From Planctomonas psychrotolerans (GTDB lineage: Bacteria > Actinomycetota > Actinomycetes > Actinomycetales > Microbacteriaceae), in assembly GCF_008642235.1 (NCBI RefSeq), contig NZ_SJEV01000001.1, positions 2,498,400 to 2,562,399 of the forward strand: a DNA stretch of 64,000 bases, written 5' to 3'. A program made the translations under genes and the position numbers. The notes under the pieces were generated by a model. That model ran no database searches. It saw only the letters and a program-made list of their open reading frames with translations, and was not told the origin of the DNA. Within the stretch, counting starts at the first letter, position 1. Every line of letters begins with the position of its first letter. Shown piece by piece: positions 23,626-31,786 of this stretch.

Positions 23626-24429
23626 TCAGAGGCGGGCGGTACGCGCTCGGACGAAGCAGTAGACGCCGTAGGCGACCAGACCGATCCCCACCGCGACGAG
23701 GATGGCCGTACCGAACGGCAGTTCGGCGAGCGACCGCAGTGCCCCGTCGAGGCCGGTGGCCTCGGCCGGGTCGGTGGTGACGGCCGCGACGCCGAACAGC
23801 ACGCCGACCACGGCAACGGCGATGCCCTTGGCGATGTAGCCCGCCTGGCCGAGTCGCTCCGTTGCCGACCCCACGGTGCCGGAGGGGGTGCGGATGTCCT
23901 CGAGGAACTTCTTCGTCGCGCCCTTGTAGATGAAGTACAACCCGACGGCGACCACACCGAGGCCGACGAGGAAGAGAAGGATCACGCCGCCGGGCGTGCC
24001 GAGGAGCTGGGCGCTGAGGCTCTGCGTGTCACCCGAGCTGGACGACGAGCCGCCGGTGGCGAACCGGAACGCGGTGACGGCGATCGCCAGGTAGGCCACC
24101 GCCTTGCCTGCCTCCTTGGCACGCTTTCCCCACGCCTTCTTGGTGTCCGGGTCGCTCACCCGGAAGACCTGGGTGATCTGCCACAGTCCGAGGGCGGCGA
24201 GACCGACGACGACGACCCAGAGGAGGAATCCGCCGCCCGGTGTGCTCGCGAGTCGGCCGAGGGCTCCGGACTGGTCGGCGGACCCGCCGCCCGCCGTGGT
24301 GGCGATGGTGATCGCGATGGCGCCGATGATCAGGTGAAGCAGCCCGTTGACGGCGTAACCGAGGCGGGCCAGCATTTCGAAGGCGTCACTGCTCTGCGCC
24401 TGTCGGGCGGCGCCGCGGGGATTCGTCAT
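23626..24429 (-). CDS. DUF1206 membrane protein
   Basis: A 267-residue protein with six hydrophobic helices arranged as three repeated pairs, each starting with a similar LGYAVNGLLHLIIGAIAI / AGKAVAYLAIAVTAFRF / AGYIAKGIAVAVVGVLFG segment. This is the DUF1206 family; no function is established. The start at 24429 is supported by a TATGCT box 7 nt upstream, so it is probably leaderless. It is transcribed separately from the sigma-factor gene, which reads in from 23528 on the other side. Confidence 0.88.
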   Translation of the reverse strand: MTNPRGAARQAQSSDAFEMLARLGYAVNGLLHLIIGAIAITIATTAGGGSADQSGALGRLASTPGGGFLLWVVVVGLAALGLWQITQVFRVSDPDTKKAWGKRAKEAGKAVAYLAIAVTAFRFATGGSSSSSGDTQSLSAQLLGTPGGVILLFLVGLGVVAVGLYFIYKGATKKFLEDIRTPSGTVGSATERLGQAGYIAKGIAVAVVGVLFGVAAVTTDPAEATGLDGALRSLAELPFGTAILVAVGIGLVAYGVYCFVRARTARL

Positions 24430-24436
24430 GGTGCCG

Positions 24437-24442
24437 AGCATA
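24437..24442 (-). promoter_or_regulatory. -10 box for leaderless DUF1206 gene
   Basis: TATGCT on the minus strand ends 7 nt before ATG 24429. Confidence 0.5.
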
Positions 24443-24506
24443 TCGATGCGGAGCGTCCGCCCGGCCTTCGGCTCGCTGATCGACGGCGAGGCGGGGTTCC
24501 GTCTCC

Positions 24507-24562
24507 GGTGAGGTGCCGGTCTCCTGCGGACCAGGGTAAGCAGCAGGGTCGGGCACCTCACC
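24507..24562. repeat. 11-bp perfect inverted repeat, 34-nt loop
   Basis: GGTGAGGTGCC (24507-24517) pairs with GGCACCTCACC (24552-24562) in the 277-bp region between the response-regulator stop and the DUF1206 start. There is no T-tract. It could be an operator for the DUF1206 gene or a transcript-end structure. Confidence 0.55.
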
Positions 24563-24706
24563 GCGACGGGTGCGCCCCGCCAACCGCGGATGCGTGGGTG
24601 GTGGCGGGGCGCGAGTCACGTCGGGTCGCACTCTGCAGAAGTCTTCGGAACCGGCATCCGATCGGTTTGGGGTCAGGCGGGATTCTTTTTCTCGTGTTGC
24701 GTGTCG

Positions 24707-25447
24707 TCACTCCGCCATGCGGTAGCCGAGCCCCCGCACGTTCTGCAGTGACGGGGCGCTCGCGGGCGATGACGCGTCGTCGAGCTTCCGGCGGAGTCGT
24801 GCGATCAGGACCCGGATGGAGGCGATCCCGGCCGAGTCCCCCTCTCCGAACAGCCCGGCCAACTCGCCCACCGGCAGCACGCGCGGATGCTCGACCATCA
24901 TGCGTTCCAGGAGCACGAACTCCTTGGGCGTGAGGTGCACGGGGTCGCCGTGGACGTCGACGCGGTGCGCCACCGGATCGAGGGTGATGGCACCGAGTCG
25001 TAGGACGGCGTCCGTGGGCTCCGACCGCGAACCGATGCCGTGCAACACCGTGAGCAGTTGGTCGCCGTTGAAGGGCAGGGCGATCAACGCGCGAGCCCCG
25101 AGCGCGAGCGCGTCGAATCCCCGCCGTTCGCTGTCGGTGCTCGAGGTGAGGCCCACGAGCACCGGCACGTTCCCCCAGGCGGTGAGCGCTTCCACGAAGT
25201 GGAGCACGTCGACGCCGACCATGTCGGTGGGGGCCACCACCATCGAGGGGGCGCCGGTGACGGCCCCGATCAGTGCGCGTGCGCCGTCCGCATACGGCAG
25301 AACGTCGATGTTGCGGGTGAGCAGTGCCGCCGCGTCCTCGTGCGTCGGTCCGCTCGGCGAGTCCACCACGAGAACGCGTCGGGGCCGAAGCGGTCGCGGG
25401 TGCGACGGATGGCGCATGTCCCTGCCGACCTGCCGAGCGGTGGTCAT
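24707..25447 (-). CDS. Winged-helix response regulator with degenerate receiver
   Basis: A 246-residue OmpR-like protein. The N-terminal half has the receiver fold (RRVLVVDS at the first strand, then a repeated alpha/beta pattern), but the phosphoacceptor position reads SMVVAPTDM instead of the usual DxxLLD motif, and the Lys near strand 5 is ALPF. The C-terminal half is a normal winged helix: LRLGAITLDPVAHRVDVHGD, HLTPKEFVLLERMMVEHPRV, IASIRVLIARLRRKLDD, NVRGLGYRM. It probably works without phosphorylation. No histidine kinase gene is adjacent. Start 25447 is the best of several in-frame ATGs; 25417 and 25555 are alternatives. Confidence 0.82.
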   Translation of the reverse strand: MTTARQVGRDMRHPSHPRPLRPRRVLVVDSPSGPTHEDAAALLTRNIDVLPYADGARALIGAVTGAPSMVVAPTDMVGVDVLHFVEALTAWGNVPVLVGLTSSTDSERRGFDALALGARALIALPFNGDQLLTVLHGIGSRSEPTDAVLRLGAITLDPVAHRVDVHGDPVHLTPKEFVLLERMMVEHPRVLPVGELAGLFGEGDSAGIASIRVLIARLRRKLDDASSPASAPSLQNVRGLGYRMAE

Positions 25448-25645
25448 CCCGATTCCCGGCACAGCCGGTCGCGGAGTGCGACGATCGGGGAAGCGGGGAG
25501 CACGGTGATCCTTGCCGATGGGGTCGCGGAAGCGACGAGACGTGAGCGGGCCCAAGGTCTTCCATCCAAGAACACCGCCGTTAACAATCGGTGAACGCGG
25601 CGGAAATGCGTAGCCACAAGTGTCGGGCCGAGTGGGACGTCCGAG

Positions 25646-26200
25646 TCAGCGGGGAACGTGATCCCCGGCGGGCAGGCTCAGCGTCCATGCGGACGACCTC
25701 CGCTCGAGCAGCACGACCTCACCGTTCGCGATGCGCGGCACCTCGTGGCCGAGCAGGGCGGCGATGCCGGAGCGGAGGAAGCCGCCGTGGGACACGATCA
25801 CGAGGTCGTCGTGTTCGGACGCGAGCCGCTCGAGCGCTCGCTCGCTGCGGGAGGACAGGACCGTGGTGCTTTCGCTCCGGGGGTAGTCCCGGTCGGGCCA
25901 GCGCTCGTGCGCGTCCGTCACCGACACTCCCTCCGCTTCGCCGTAGTCGCGTTCGAGGAGTGCGTCCACCGGGTCGAGGAGGGGCGCGTGCGCGGTCGCG
26001 GCGATGATCCGTGCCGTGTCGTGCGCCCGGACGAGCGGAGAACTCACCACCGCCGACCAGCCGCCGCCAGCGAGCAGCCGGCCCGCGGCATCCGCCTGCC
26101 CCCGACCGATCTCGTCGAGAGCGATGTCCGTTCGGCCCTGGATGCGCCCGGCGGCGTTCCACGCTGTGCGACCGTGACGGACCAGCGCGAGCCGGGTCAC
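25646..26200 (-). CDS. Histidine phosphatase (phosphoglycerate-mutase-like) family protein
   Basis: A 184-residue protein with the family's RHG catalytic motif at residues 7-9 (LALVRHGRTAWN), GRIQGRTDIALDEIGRGQA, SPLVRAHDTARII, and the second active-site His in VIVSHGGFLRSG. It forms a phosphohistidine intermediate; the substrate could be a sugar phosphate, a cofactor intermediate or a protein. GTG 26200 places RHG at the usual distance; longer starts add an Arg-rich non-homologous segment. Confidence 0.87.
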   Translation of the reverse strand: MTRLALVRHGRTAWNAAGRIQGRTDIALDEIGRGQADAAGRLLAGGGWSAVVSSPLVRAHDTARIIAATAHAPLLDPVDALLERDYGEAEGVSVTDAHERWPDRDYPRSESTTVLSSRSERALERLASEHDDLVIVSHGGFLRSGIAALLGHEVPRIANGEVVLLERRSSAWTLSLPAGDHVPR

Positions 26201-26356
26201 GAGGGAATGCCCGTGGTGTCGGGGAGGCGGATTCGTGCGGCGGTCACCCGCCGATCGTACGCGAGCGCGCGGCACATCTCGGCCGACGCGGACGCGCTGC
26301 ACCGGGCACGGGGGGCGAGGCGGGCGCGGGGTGGGACGATTGTCCGGCTCGCACGA

Positions 26357-27055
26357 TCAGGCGTCCCCACCGTCGGTCAGTCTCAGCCGCAGTGCGGAGA
26401 ACTGGTCCGGCGTGAAGCCGTGCCGCAGGAGGTAGGCGTGCGGTCCGCCGAACTCGTCGAGCACGCCGAGCGCGTGCAGCATGGCCTCCGCCGGACTGTC
26501 CAGCTGCAGGCGACGCTCGTCCCGCCTCGCGGCGGGGTCGAGCGTCAGCGTCGCCAGGAGCGCGCTCACCATCGCCCCACGCACCGGTTCCACGGCCGGC
26601 GCGGAGAGGGCGTAGTCGGCGACCACCTCGTCGACCGTCCAGCCTGCGACGAGGAGGGCGAGCGCGATGACGAGGCCGGTCCGGTCCTTGCCGGCCGTGC
26701 AGTGCACCAGCACCGGGAACGGGGAGTCGGCGATCTCCGCCACGGCGGCGGTGAGCTCGCGACCGCGCGAACGCAGGAGCTGTTCGTACACGTCCTCCAG
26801 CCGACCGGTGAGCGGACCGCCGGACGGGCCGTAGAGCGGCACCCGGCGCACGGGAACCGAATGAGCGGCGATGCCGCGCTCGTGGTCGTCGCGGAGGTCG
26901 AGGACGAGTCCGATGCCCAGTTCGCCGAGCATCCGGCGACCGTCGTCGGTGAGCGTGTCGAGGGCGGCGGATCGGTAGAGCCAGGGCTGATCGGGACGCC
27001 CCACGGACCTGGTGTTGTACGTGCCGTCGAGAACCACGTCGATTCCGGTGATCAT
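26357..27055 (-). CDS. Tyrosine-protein phosphatase, PtpB-like
   Basis: A 232-residue protein of the actinobacterial tyrosine/lipid phosphatase family. The phosphatase P-loop is LVHCTAGKDRTGLVIALAL near residue 118, with catalytic Cys and Arg; GTYNTRSVG near the start and FGGPHAYLLRHGFT near the end are also typical. Homologues such as mycobacterial PtpB act on phosphotyrosine, phosphoserine or phosphoinositides. I prefer ATG 27055, preceded by GGGGAG; a GTG at 27124 adds 23 low-complexity residues. Confidence 0.85.
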   Translation of the reverse strand: MITGIDVVLDGTYNTRSVGRPDQPWLYRSAALDTLTDDGRRMLGELGIGLVLDLRDDHERGIAAHSVPVRRVPLYGPSGGPLTGRLEDVYEQLLRSRGRELTAAVAEIADSPFPVLVHCTAGKDRTGLVIALALLVAGWTVDEVVADYALSAPAVEPVRGAMVSALLATLTLDPAARRDERRLQLDSPAEAMLHALGVLDEFGGPHAYLLRHGFTPDQFSALRLRLTDGGDA

Positions 27056-27175
27056 CGGTTCGCTCCCCGCCCCGCGCTCGCGCGCACTCCCCGGCGGTTC
27101 CGCCGTTCCGGAAGGATCGGTCACCCGGATGAACGGGGGGTGTCGCGGCAGCGACGTACGGCCGAACGGTGGCCG

Positions 27176-27886
27176 TTATGTCGGAGCCGGCTCTTCGGAC
27201 CGCCGCTGTGCACGGGCGTAGGACGGCTCGCGGAGGCGATGGGTCCATCCGTAGGTTGCCGCTCCGGGGGGCGGGGAGGCGAGGGGGACGAAGCGGAGCG
27301 CGTCGTCGTCGACGGGTCCAGCCCCGGCGCTCAGGGTGAGCGTGGCGAAGGGCCGCCACCGACCACCGGGGGTGGCGTGCAGAAGCTGCAGCGTCCACGG
27401 CTCGATCGCGAGTCCCACGGCCTGCTCGGCAGGGTCGGTCGGCAGATGGGGGCCGCTGATCGTGCGAGCCGCGATGAGCACCGGGCCGTTCGTGCCCCGA
27501 TACGGCAGCACCGAGCTGAAACGGGCGGCGGTGGGGGACAGGTGCGCCGCGAGCAGGAAGCGTGCCGGTACGCCAAGACCGGTGGACGACAGCAGGATGT
27601 CGGCGGGCCCGCCCGATGCGCTACTGCGGAGCGCCAGCCCGTAGATGTCGGGGAGGCGGCGGGGGAGCCCGATCGACCGGGACAGGCGCGCCAGCACGTC
27701 CTCCGCCGCTCCCACGGGCTGATCGATCCAGGCGATACCGGACGGTGCACCGCGCGGATGCCACGCGATGGTGCCGGTGATCACGACGCCGTGCGGATGG
27801 ATCGGCCGCGGGCGGCGCAGCGCCATGATCCCGGCGATCACCGCGCGGAGGGCCTGACCTGCAGCGTTCTGGATGACGGTGCTCAT
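27176..27886 (-). CDS. Conserved hypothetical protein, possibly catalase-fold related
   Basis: A 236-residue protein I can place only loosely. ARLSRSIGLPRRLPDIYGLALRS, then ILLSSTGLGVPARFLL, resembles the VRFSTVxGExG...RDPRGFAVKF region of catalase-like heme proteins, and similar actinobacterial proteins carry vague names. The distal His and proximal Tyr of catalases are not evident, so enzymatic activity is not claimed. A -10 box (TAGGGT) 6 nt before the ATG suggests a leaderless mRNA. Confidence 0.7.
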   Translation of the reverse strand: MSTVIQNAAGQALRAVIAGIMALRRPRPIHPHGVVITGTIAWHPRGAPSGIAWIDQPVGAAEDVLARLSRSIGLPRRLPDIYGLALRSSASGGPADILLSSTGLGVPARFLLAAHLSPTAARFSSVLPYRGTNGPVLIAARTISGPHLPTDPAEQAVGLAIEPWTLQLLHATPGGRWRPFATLTLSAGAGPVDDDALRFVPLASPPPGAATYGWTHRLREPSYARAQRRSEEPAPT

Positions 27887-27892
27887 GTGTCG

Positions 27893-27898
27893 ACCCTA
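27893..27898 (-). promoter_or_regulatory. -10 box for leaderless hypothetical gene
   Basis: TAGGGT on the minus strand ends 6 nt before ATG 27886, just past the end of the ATPase gene. Confidence 0.5.
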
Positions 27899-27927
27899 GG
27901 TTGCGCGACGGTCGGGTGCGGCCACTC

Positions 27928-29055
27928 TCATCGCTTCGGCCACGTCCACCGCGGTGCGTCGAGCAACCCTTCGCCGGCGACCGTGGTCACCCCGCCGGTC
28001 TTCACGAGTTCGAGCGTGCGGGCGGACGGACGGAGAGCACGCATGAGGTCGGCCGAGTGCGTGACGACCACAACCTGCGAGCGCTCGGCGGCGTCGGCGA
28101 CGAGCGCGGCGAGCGCCGGCATGAGGCTCGGGTGCAGACTGGATTCCGGCTCGTTGAGCACCAGCAGACCGGGGGGTCGGGGGGAGAGCAGCGCGGCGGT
28201 GAGGAGCAGGAAACGCAGCGTGCCGTCCGACAGTTCGGCTGCGCCGAGGGGCCGTCGAAGACCCGGCTGGCGAAGTCCGATGCGGCAGGTGCCGTCCTCG
28301 TCCTCGGTGAGTTCCAGCACCGACCCGTCGAAGGCGGTATCGACGGCCGCCCGGAGCGCACGCGCCTCACCGATCCGATCGATCGTGGCGAGGGCCCCCG
28401 CCAGGTCGTTCCCGGTGGCGGCGAGCACCGGGGTGAACGTGGCAAGCCCGGGGCGGCGCACCGCGGCATCCGCGTCCGTGCGGAAGGAGTCGTAGAACCG
28501 CCAGCGCTTGGCCTGCTCCCGCAGCGCGTAGAGCTCGGGCGTCTCGGCGGGATCGGCGAGCGCCGACAGGATCGACTCGTGCTCGCCGAGCCGCCACTCG
28601 GCGGTGTGCCAGTCGCCGTCCGCGTCCCGCGTCCGCACCCGGTTGCCCTGCCGGTCGGCGACGAGGGTGGCGGGTCTCAGCACCTCACCCGACCAGACGG
28701 CCTCCGTCTTGATCTGCGGATCGAGACGGAATCCGGATGCGTCCGTCGCCTGAGGAAGGCCGAGGTCGATGGCGTAGGAGTAGTCGTCGCTCGCGAAGCC
28801 GAGCCGCATGGCGACCGGCGATGCGGATCGTTGGCCGGCGTGCAGCGCGGAGCGCATCCCACCCTCGCGTGCCAGCGTCGGAATGGCACCGTCGCGAGCC
28901 AGTTCGGCGAGCAGGCGGAGCGCGCGGTAGAAGCTGGTCTTCCCGCTGCCGTTCGCCCCCGTCACCACGGTGAGCGAGCCCAGTTCGGTCACGACGTTCG
29001 AGAGCGAGCGGTAATTCTCGATCGCGAGGGTGCGGATCACGGAAGGCCCCGGCAT
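27928..29055 (-). CDS. AAA family ATPase, RecF/OLD-like ABC ATPase
   Basis: A 375-residue ATPase of the SMC/RecF/OLD type. IRTLAIENYRSL opens the fold, Walker A is VTGANGSGKTSFYRALR near residue 33, the ABC-like signature is ELSDGTLRFL, and Walker B is GLLVLNEPESSLHPSLM with switch His in VVVTHSADLM. The usual long coiled coil is missing, and there is no TOPRIM or HNH domain after the ATPase. Relatives occur both as housekeeping proteins and in defence loci; no partner nuclease or toxin is adjacent, so I assign no defence role. It is divergent from the YchJ gene over 74 bp. Confidence 0.85.
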   Translation of the reverse strand: MPGPSVIRTLAIENYRSLSNVVTELGSLTVVTGANGSGKTSFYRALRLLAELARDGAIPTLAREGGMRSALHAGQRSASPVAMRLGFASDDYSYAIDLGLPQATDASGFRLDPQIKTEAVWSGEVLRPATLVADRQGNRVRTRDADGDWHTAEWRLGEHESILSALADPAETPELYALREQAKRWRFYDSFRTDADAAVRRPGLATFTPVLAATGNDLAGALATIDRIGEARALRAAVDTAFDGSVLELTEDEDGTCRIGLRQPGLRRPLGAAELSDGTLRFLLLTAALLSPRPPGLLVLNEPESSLHPSLMPALAALVADAAERSQVVVVTHSADLMRALRPSARTLELVKTGGVTTVAGEGLLDAPRWTWPKR

Positions 29056-29061
29056 GCGTCC

Positions 29062-29067
29062 AGCCTA
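29062..29067 (-). promoter_or_regulatory. -10 box for leaderless ATPase gene
   Basis: TAGGCT on the minus strand ends 6 nt before ATG 29055, which supports that start. Confidence 0.55.
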
Positions 29068-29117
29068 CGACCGCCCGGTTGGGGCCGATCGGGGCGGCGC
29101 CTCGCTCCGCGATCGGC

Positions 29118-29123
29118 TAACGT
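29118..29123 (+). promoter_or_regulatory. -10 box for leaderless YchJ-family gene
   Basis: TAACGT ends 6 nt before ATG 29130; it is divergent from the ATPase promoter 50 bp away. Confidence 0.5.
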
Positions 29124-29129
29124 GCCGCC

Positions 29130-29579
29130 ATGGTCGTTCCCGAAGTACCGGATGTTGCAATGCCGGCATCGGCGAACGCTCCGCGGCAGGTCGGCCCCGA
29201 CTGCTCATGCTCGAGCGGCTCCCCGTACGGGTCCTGCTGCGGTCCGGTGCACGCGGGGGAAGCGGCCGCCACGGCGCTCGCCCTCATGCGGTCGCGTTTC
29301 TCCGCCTTCGCGCTCGGCCGGAGCGATCACCTGCTGTCGTCGTGGCATCCCGACACCCGGCCGTCACCCCGCGAGCTCGACCTGGACACCTCGGTGGAGT
29401 GGCGCCGGTTGCAGATCGTCGACACGGTCGCAGGTGCGCCTGATGACGACGAGGGCGTGGTCGAGTTCCGCGCGTCGTTCCGGAGGGACGGACGTGCCGG
29501 ACTGGTGCACGAGCGCAGCCGCTTCGTCCGCGTCGACCGACGCTGGGTCTACCTCGACGGAGACCCGCGGGAAACCTAG
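29130..29579 (+). CDS. YchJ family (UPF0225) SEC-C motif protein
   Basis: A 149-residue protein. The N-terminal SEC-C zinc motif is CSCSSGSPYGSCCG near residues 25-38. The NTF2-like YchJ domain follows: ALALMRSRFSAFALGRSDHLLSSWHP, then EWRRLQIVDTVAG, VEFRASFRRDGRAGLVHERSRF and WVYLDGD. The family is conserved but without an established function; the SEC-C motif is often linked to protein quality control. Confidence 0.9.
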   Translation: MVVPEVPDVAMPASANAPRQVGPDCSCSSGSPYGSCCGPVHAGEAAATALALMRSRFSAFALGRSDHLLSSWHPDTRPSPRELDLDTSVEWRRLQIVDTVAGAPDDDEGVVEFRASFRRDGRAGLVHERSRFVRVDRRWVYLDGDPRET

Positions 29580-29582
29580 GCT
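29577..29582 (+). promoter_or_regulatory. -10 box overlapping the YchJ stop codon
   Basis: TAGGCT overlaps the upstream TAG stop and ends 6 nt before ATG 29589. Confidence 0.55.
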
Positions 29583-29588
29583 TGGTGC

Positions 29589-30200
29589 ATGGCGAGCAGG
29601 AAGGACCCCGACGACGTCCGGCTCAAGGTCGCGCGATACCAGGTCGACCGGCTCACGGGCGGGGCGGCGGAGAACGAGGACGCGGACACCGCGGGCCAGC
29701 CCACGGGGGACCAGCGGGCGCAGTACGTGCGCGTGGCCATCGAGCAGGCCGAGCGCCGTGGTGACTTCGACAATCTGCCCGGTTCCGGAAAGCCGCTCGC
29801 CAATCTGCATCAGGCCTACGATCCCGACTGGTGGATCCGCCGCAAGATCGAGCGGGAGAAGCTCACCGGTCTCGGTCCGCCGGCGCTCACGCTCCGCAGC
29901 GAGGACGCCGGCCTGAACGACCGACTCGACGCCGCGTCGTCGGAACGGGCCGTGCGGGAGATCCTCGAGGAGTTCAATCGACGGGTGGTCGACGCGCGGC
30001 GACAGCTGCAGGGGGGTCCACCCGTGATCACGCCGACGCGGGACGTGGAGCAGGCCGTCGTCGACTGGCACGAGCGCCGACAGGAGCGTTTGCGGCTGGC
30101 GGACGAGGAACGCGAGCGGCAGGCCGCCGAATTGGCCGCCATGACCTGGCGAGAACGTCGGCGGGCCAGGCGACGCGCCCGATCGGAACGCGAATCCTGA
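29589..30200 (+). CDS. DUF1992 (DnaJ-homologue-type) protein
   Basis: A 203-residue protein with the DUF1992 core at about residues 45-115: VAIEQAERRGDFDNLPGSGKPLANLHQAYDPDWWIRRKIERE, in which FDNLPGSGKPL is the hallmark. The remainder is charged helix ending in an Arg-rich tail, RERRRARRRARSERES. Family members are named after DnaJC28; they lack a J domain here and their role is unknown. It is leaderless from a box inside the previous stop codon. Confidence 0.85.
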   Translation: MASRKDPDDVRLKVARYQVDRLTGGAAENEDADTAGQPTGDQRAQYVRVAIEQAERRGDFDNLPGSGKPLANLHQAYDPDWWIRRKIEREKLTGLGPPALTLRSEDAGLNDRLDAASSERAVREILEEFNRRVVDARRQLQGGPPVITPTRDVEQAVVDWHERRQERLRLADEERERQAAELAAMTWRERRRARRRARSERES

Positions 30201-30330
30201 GCTCCGCCTCATCATCACCCGTCCGGGGATCCCGTCCGGGCCGGAACGCCGAGCGGGACGCCACGCAGGCACGGGGTTGATTCCCGCCGGACGGGGAATA
30301 CTGGAGAACCCGCAGCGTCGATGGAGGGTC

Positions 30331-31566
30331 ATGACTGACGGCTCCGTCTTCCGCAATCGGGACTTCCGCTTACTGCTTCTCGGCCAGACCACGAGTCAGC
30401 TCGGAGCCCAGGTGAGCGGCGTCGCGATCCCGCTTCTCGCCGTGCTCGAACTCGGGGCCACACCGGTGGAAGTCGGCCTGATCGCCGCCTCGTCGACTCT
30501 GGCGTTCGCCGTGATCGGCCTGCCCGCCGGTGCCTGGCTCGACACCCGCCGCCGCCGCCCCATCCTCATCGCCAGTGACCTCATGCGTGCGGGACTGCTC
30601 GCCACGATCCCGATCGCGGCGCTCTTCGACGCGCTCAGCATCACGCAGCTCGTGATCGTGTCTCTCCTGTCGGGGTTCGCCCGGGTGTTCTTCGATGTCG
30701 GCTACCAGAGCTACCTTCCCACCGTGGTCGGAAAGCAGAAGCTTCTGGTGGGCAATTCGTCGATGGAGACCATCCGCGCCTCGGGTCAGGTGGTCGGGCC
30801 GGGCTTCGGCGGACCGCTCGTCACCCTGTTCGGTGCCGCGAGCGTGGTGCTGCTGCAAGGCATCACCTTCGCCGTGTCCGCGATCTCGCTCGCCGCTATC
30901 CGCACCCGCGAGATGCCGCCCGTGCCGCCCCCGGCGCACGCGTCCTTCCGTGCCCAGGTGTGGGAAGGTCTCACCTTCGTGGCGGGCAATCCGATTCTGC
31001 GGGCCACCGCGATCGCCAGCGCGGCCGGCAACTTCTCCTTCGCCATCTCGTCGGCGGTGACGGTGATCTTCATGGTGCGGGTACTCGACCTGTCCCCGAC
31101 ACTGATCGGTCTGGTGGTCGCGGCCGGATCGGTGACCGTGATGGTCGGTGCGGCGATGACCCCGCGCTTGTCCCGATGGGTCGGGTCCGCGCGCATCATC
31201 TGGCTCGTGCTCGCGGTGACCGGGCCGATCACCCTGCTGACCCCGCTCGCCCAACCGGGCTGGTGGGTGCTGCTGCTCGTCGTCGGCATGGCCGTGGGGG
31301 AGTTCGGTCAGATCGTGTACGCCATCACCAACGTCAGCCTCCGTCAGCGGCTCTGTCCCGACCGGATGCTGAGTCGGGTGACCGCCACGATGCGATTCCT
31401 CATCATGGGCCTGTTCCCCCTGGGGGCGATGCTCGGCGGCATCCTCGGCGAATGGTTCGGCCTGCGCGCGACCCTCTGGGTTGCCGGCCTGCTGATCGTG
31501 CTGTCACCGGTGCCGCTGTACCTGGCGCTCCGTCGGGTGCGCGACGTGGATGAGCTGCCCGACTGA
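30331..31566 (+). CDS. MFS transporter
   Basis: A 411-residue major facilitator with twelve predicted helices. After the N-terminal FRNRDFRLLLLGQTTSQLGAQ it carries the loop 2-3 motif GAWLDTRRRRPILIASD, a variant of GxLaDRxGRRxxl, and further helices to LLIVLSPVPLYLALR. The N-terminus resembles the enterobactin-exporter/macrolide-efflux type MFS group. The substrate is unknown. ATG 30331 has GGAGGG only 2 nt upstream, which is close; the in-frame TTG 54 nt upstream gives a non-membrane leader and is less likely. Confidence 0.88.
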   Translation: MTDGSVFRNRDFRLLLLGQTTSQLGAQVSGVAIPLLAVLELGATPVEVGLIAASSTLAFAVIGLPAGAWLDTRRRRPILIASDLMRAGLLATIPIAALFDALSITQLVIVSLLSGFARVFFDVGYQSYLPTVVGKQKLLVGNSSMETIRASGQVVGPGFGGPLVTLFGAASVVLLQGITFAVSAISLAAIRTREMPPVPPPAHASFRAQVWEGLTFVAGNPILRATAIASAAGNFSFAISSAVTVIFMVRVLDLSPTLIGLVVAAGSVTVMVGAAMTPRLSRWVGSARIIWLVLAVTGPITLLTPLAQPGWWVLLLVVGMAVGEFGQIVYAITNVSLRQRLCPDRMLSRVTATMRFLIMGLFPLGAMLGGILGEWFGLRATLWVAGLLIVLSPVPLYLALRRVRDVDELPD

Positions 31567-31786
31567 CAGGTGCGCGAGGTCGCACCGGGGGAATGAGGGA
31601 ACGTGAACTCCCGCTCGGGATGTTCGCGTTCGACCGCCCCTCCGACAGCCGGCCGCCGGATGACGCCCGAATGGTATCCGCGGGCCCTTGTCGTCGCCCG
31701 AGGGCCGACGTAGGGTCGAGCACACGCCCCAGTCCCCGGCCGACATCCGTCCCACGCACCACACGGACCTCGATCGGGGTAAGGAC

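Noticed and set aside
25658-28495. A 945-codon plus-strand open frame opposite the phosphatase genes and ATPase gene
   Set aside because: It is antisense to four supported genes, with Arg/Gly-rich shadow composition.
27928-29055. Defence island around the RecF/OLD-like ATPase
   Set aside because: No nuclease, toxin, methylase or other defence gene is adjacent; neighbours are housekeeping-type genes.
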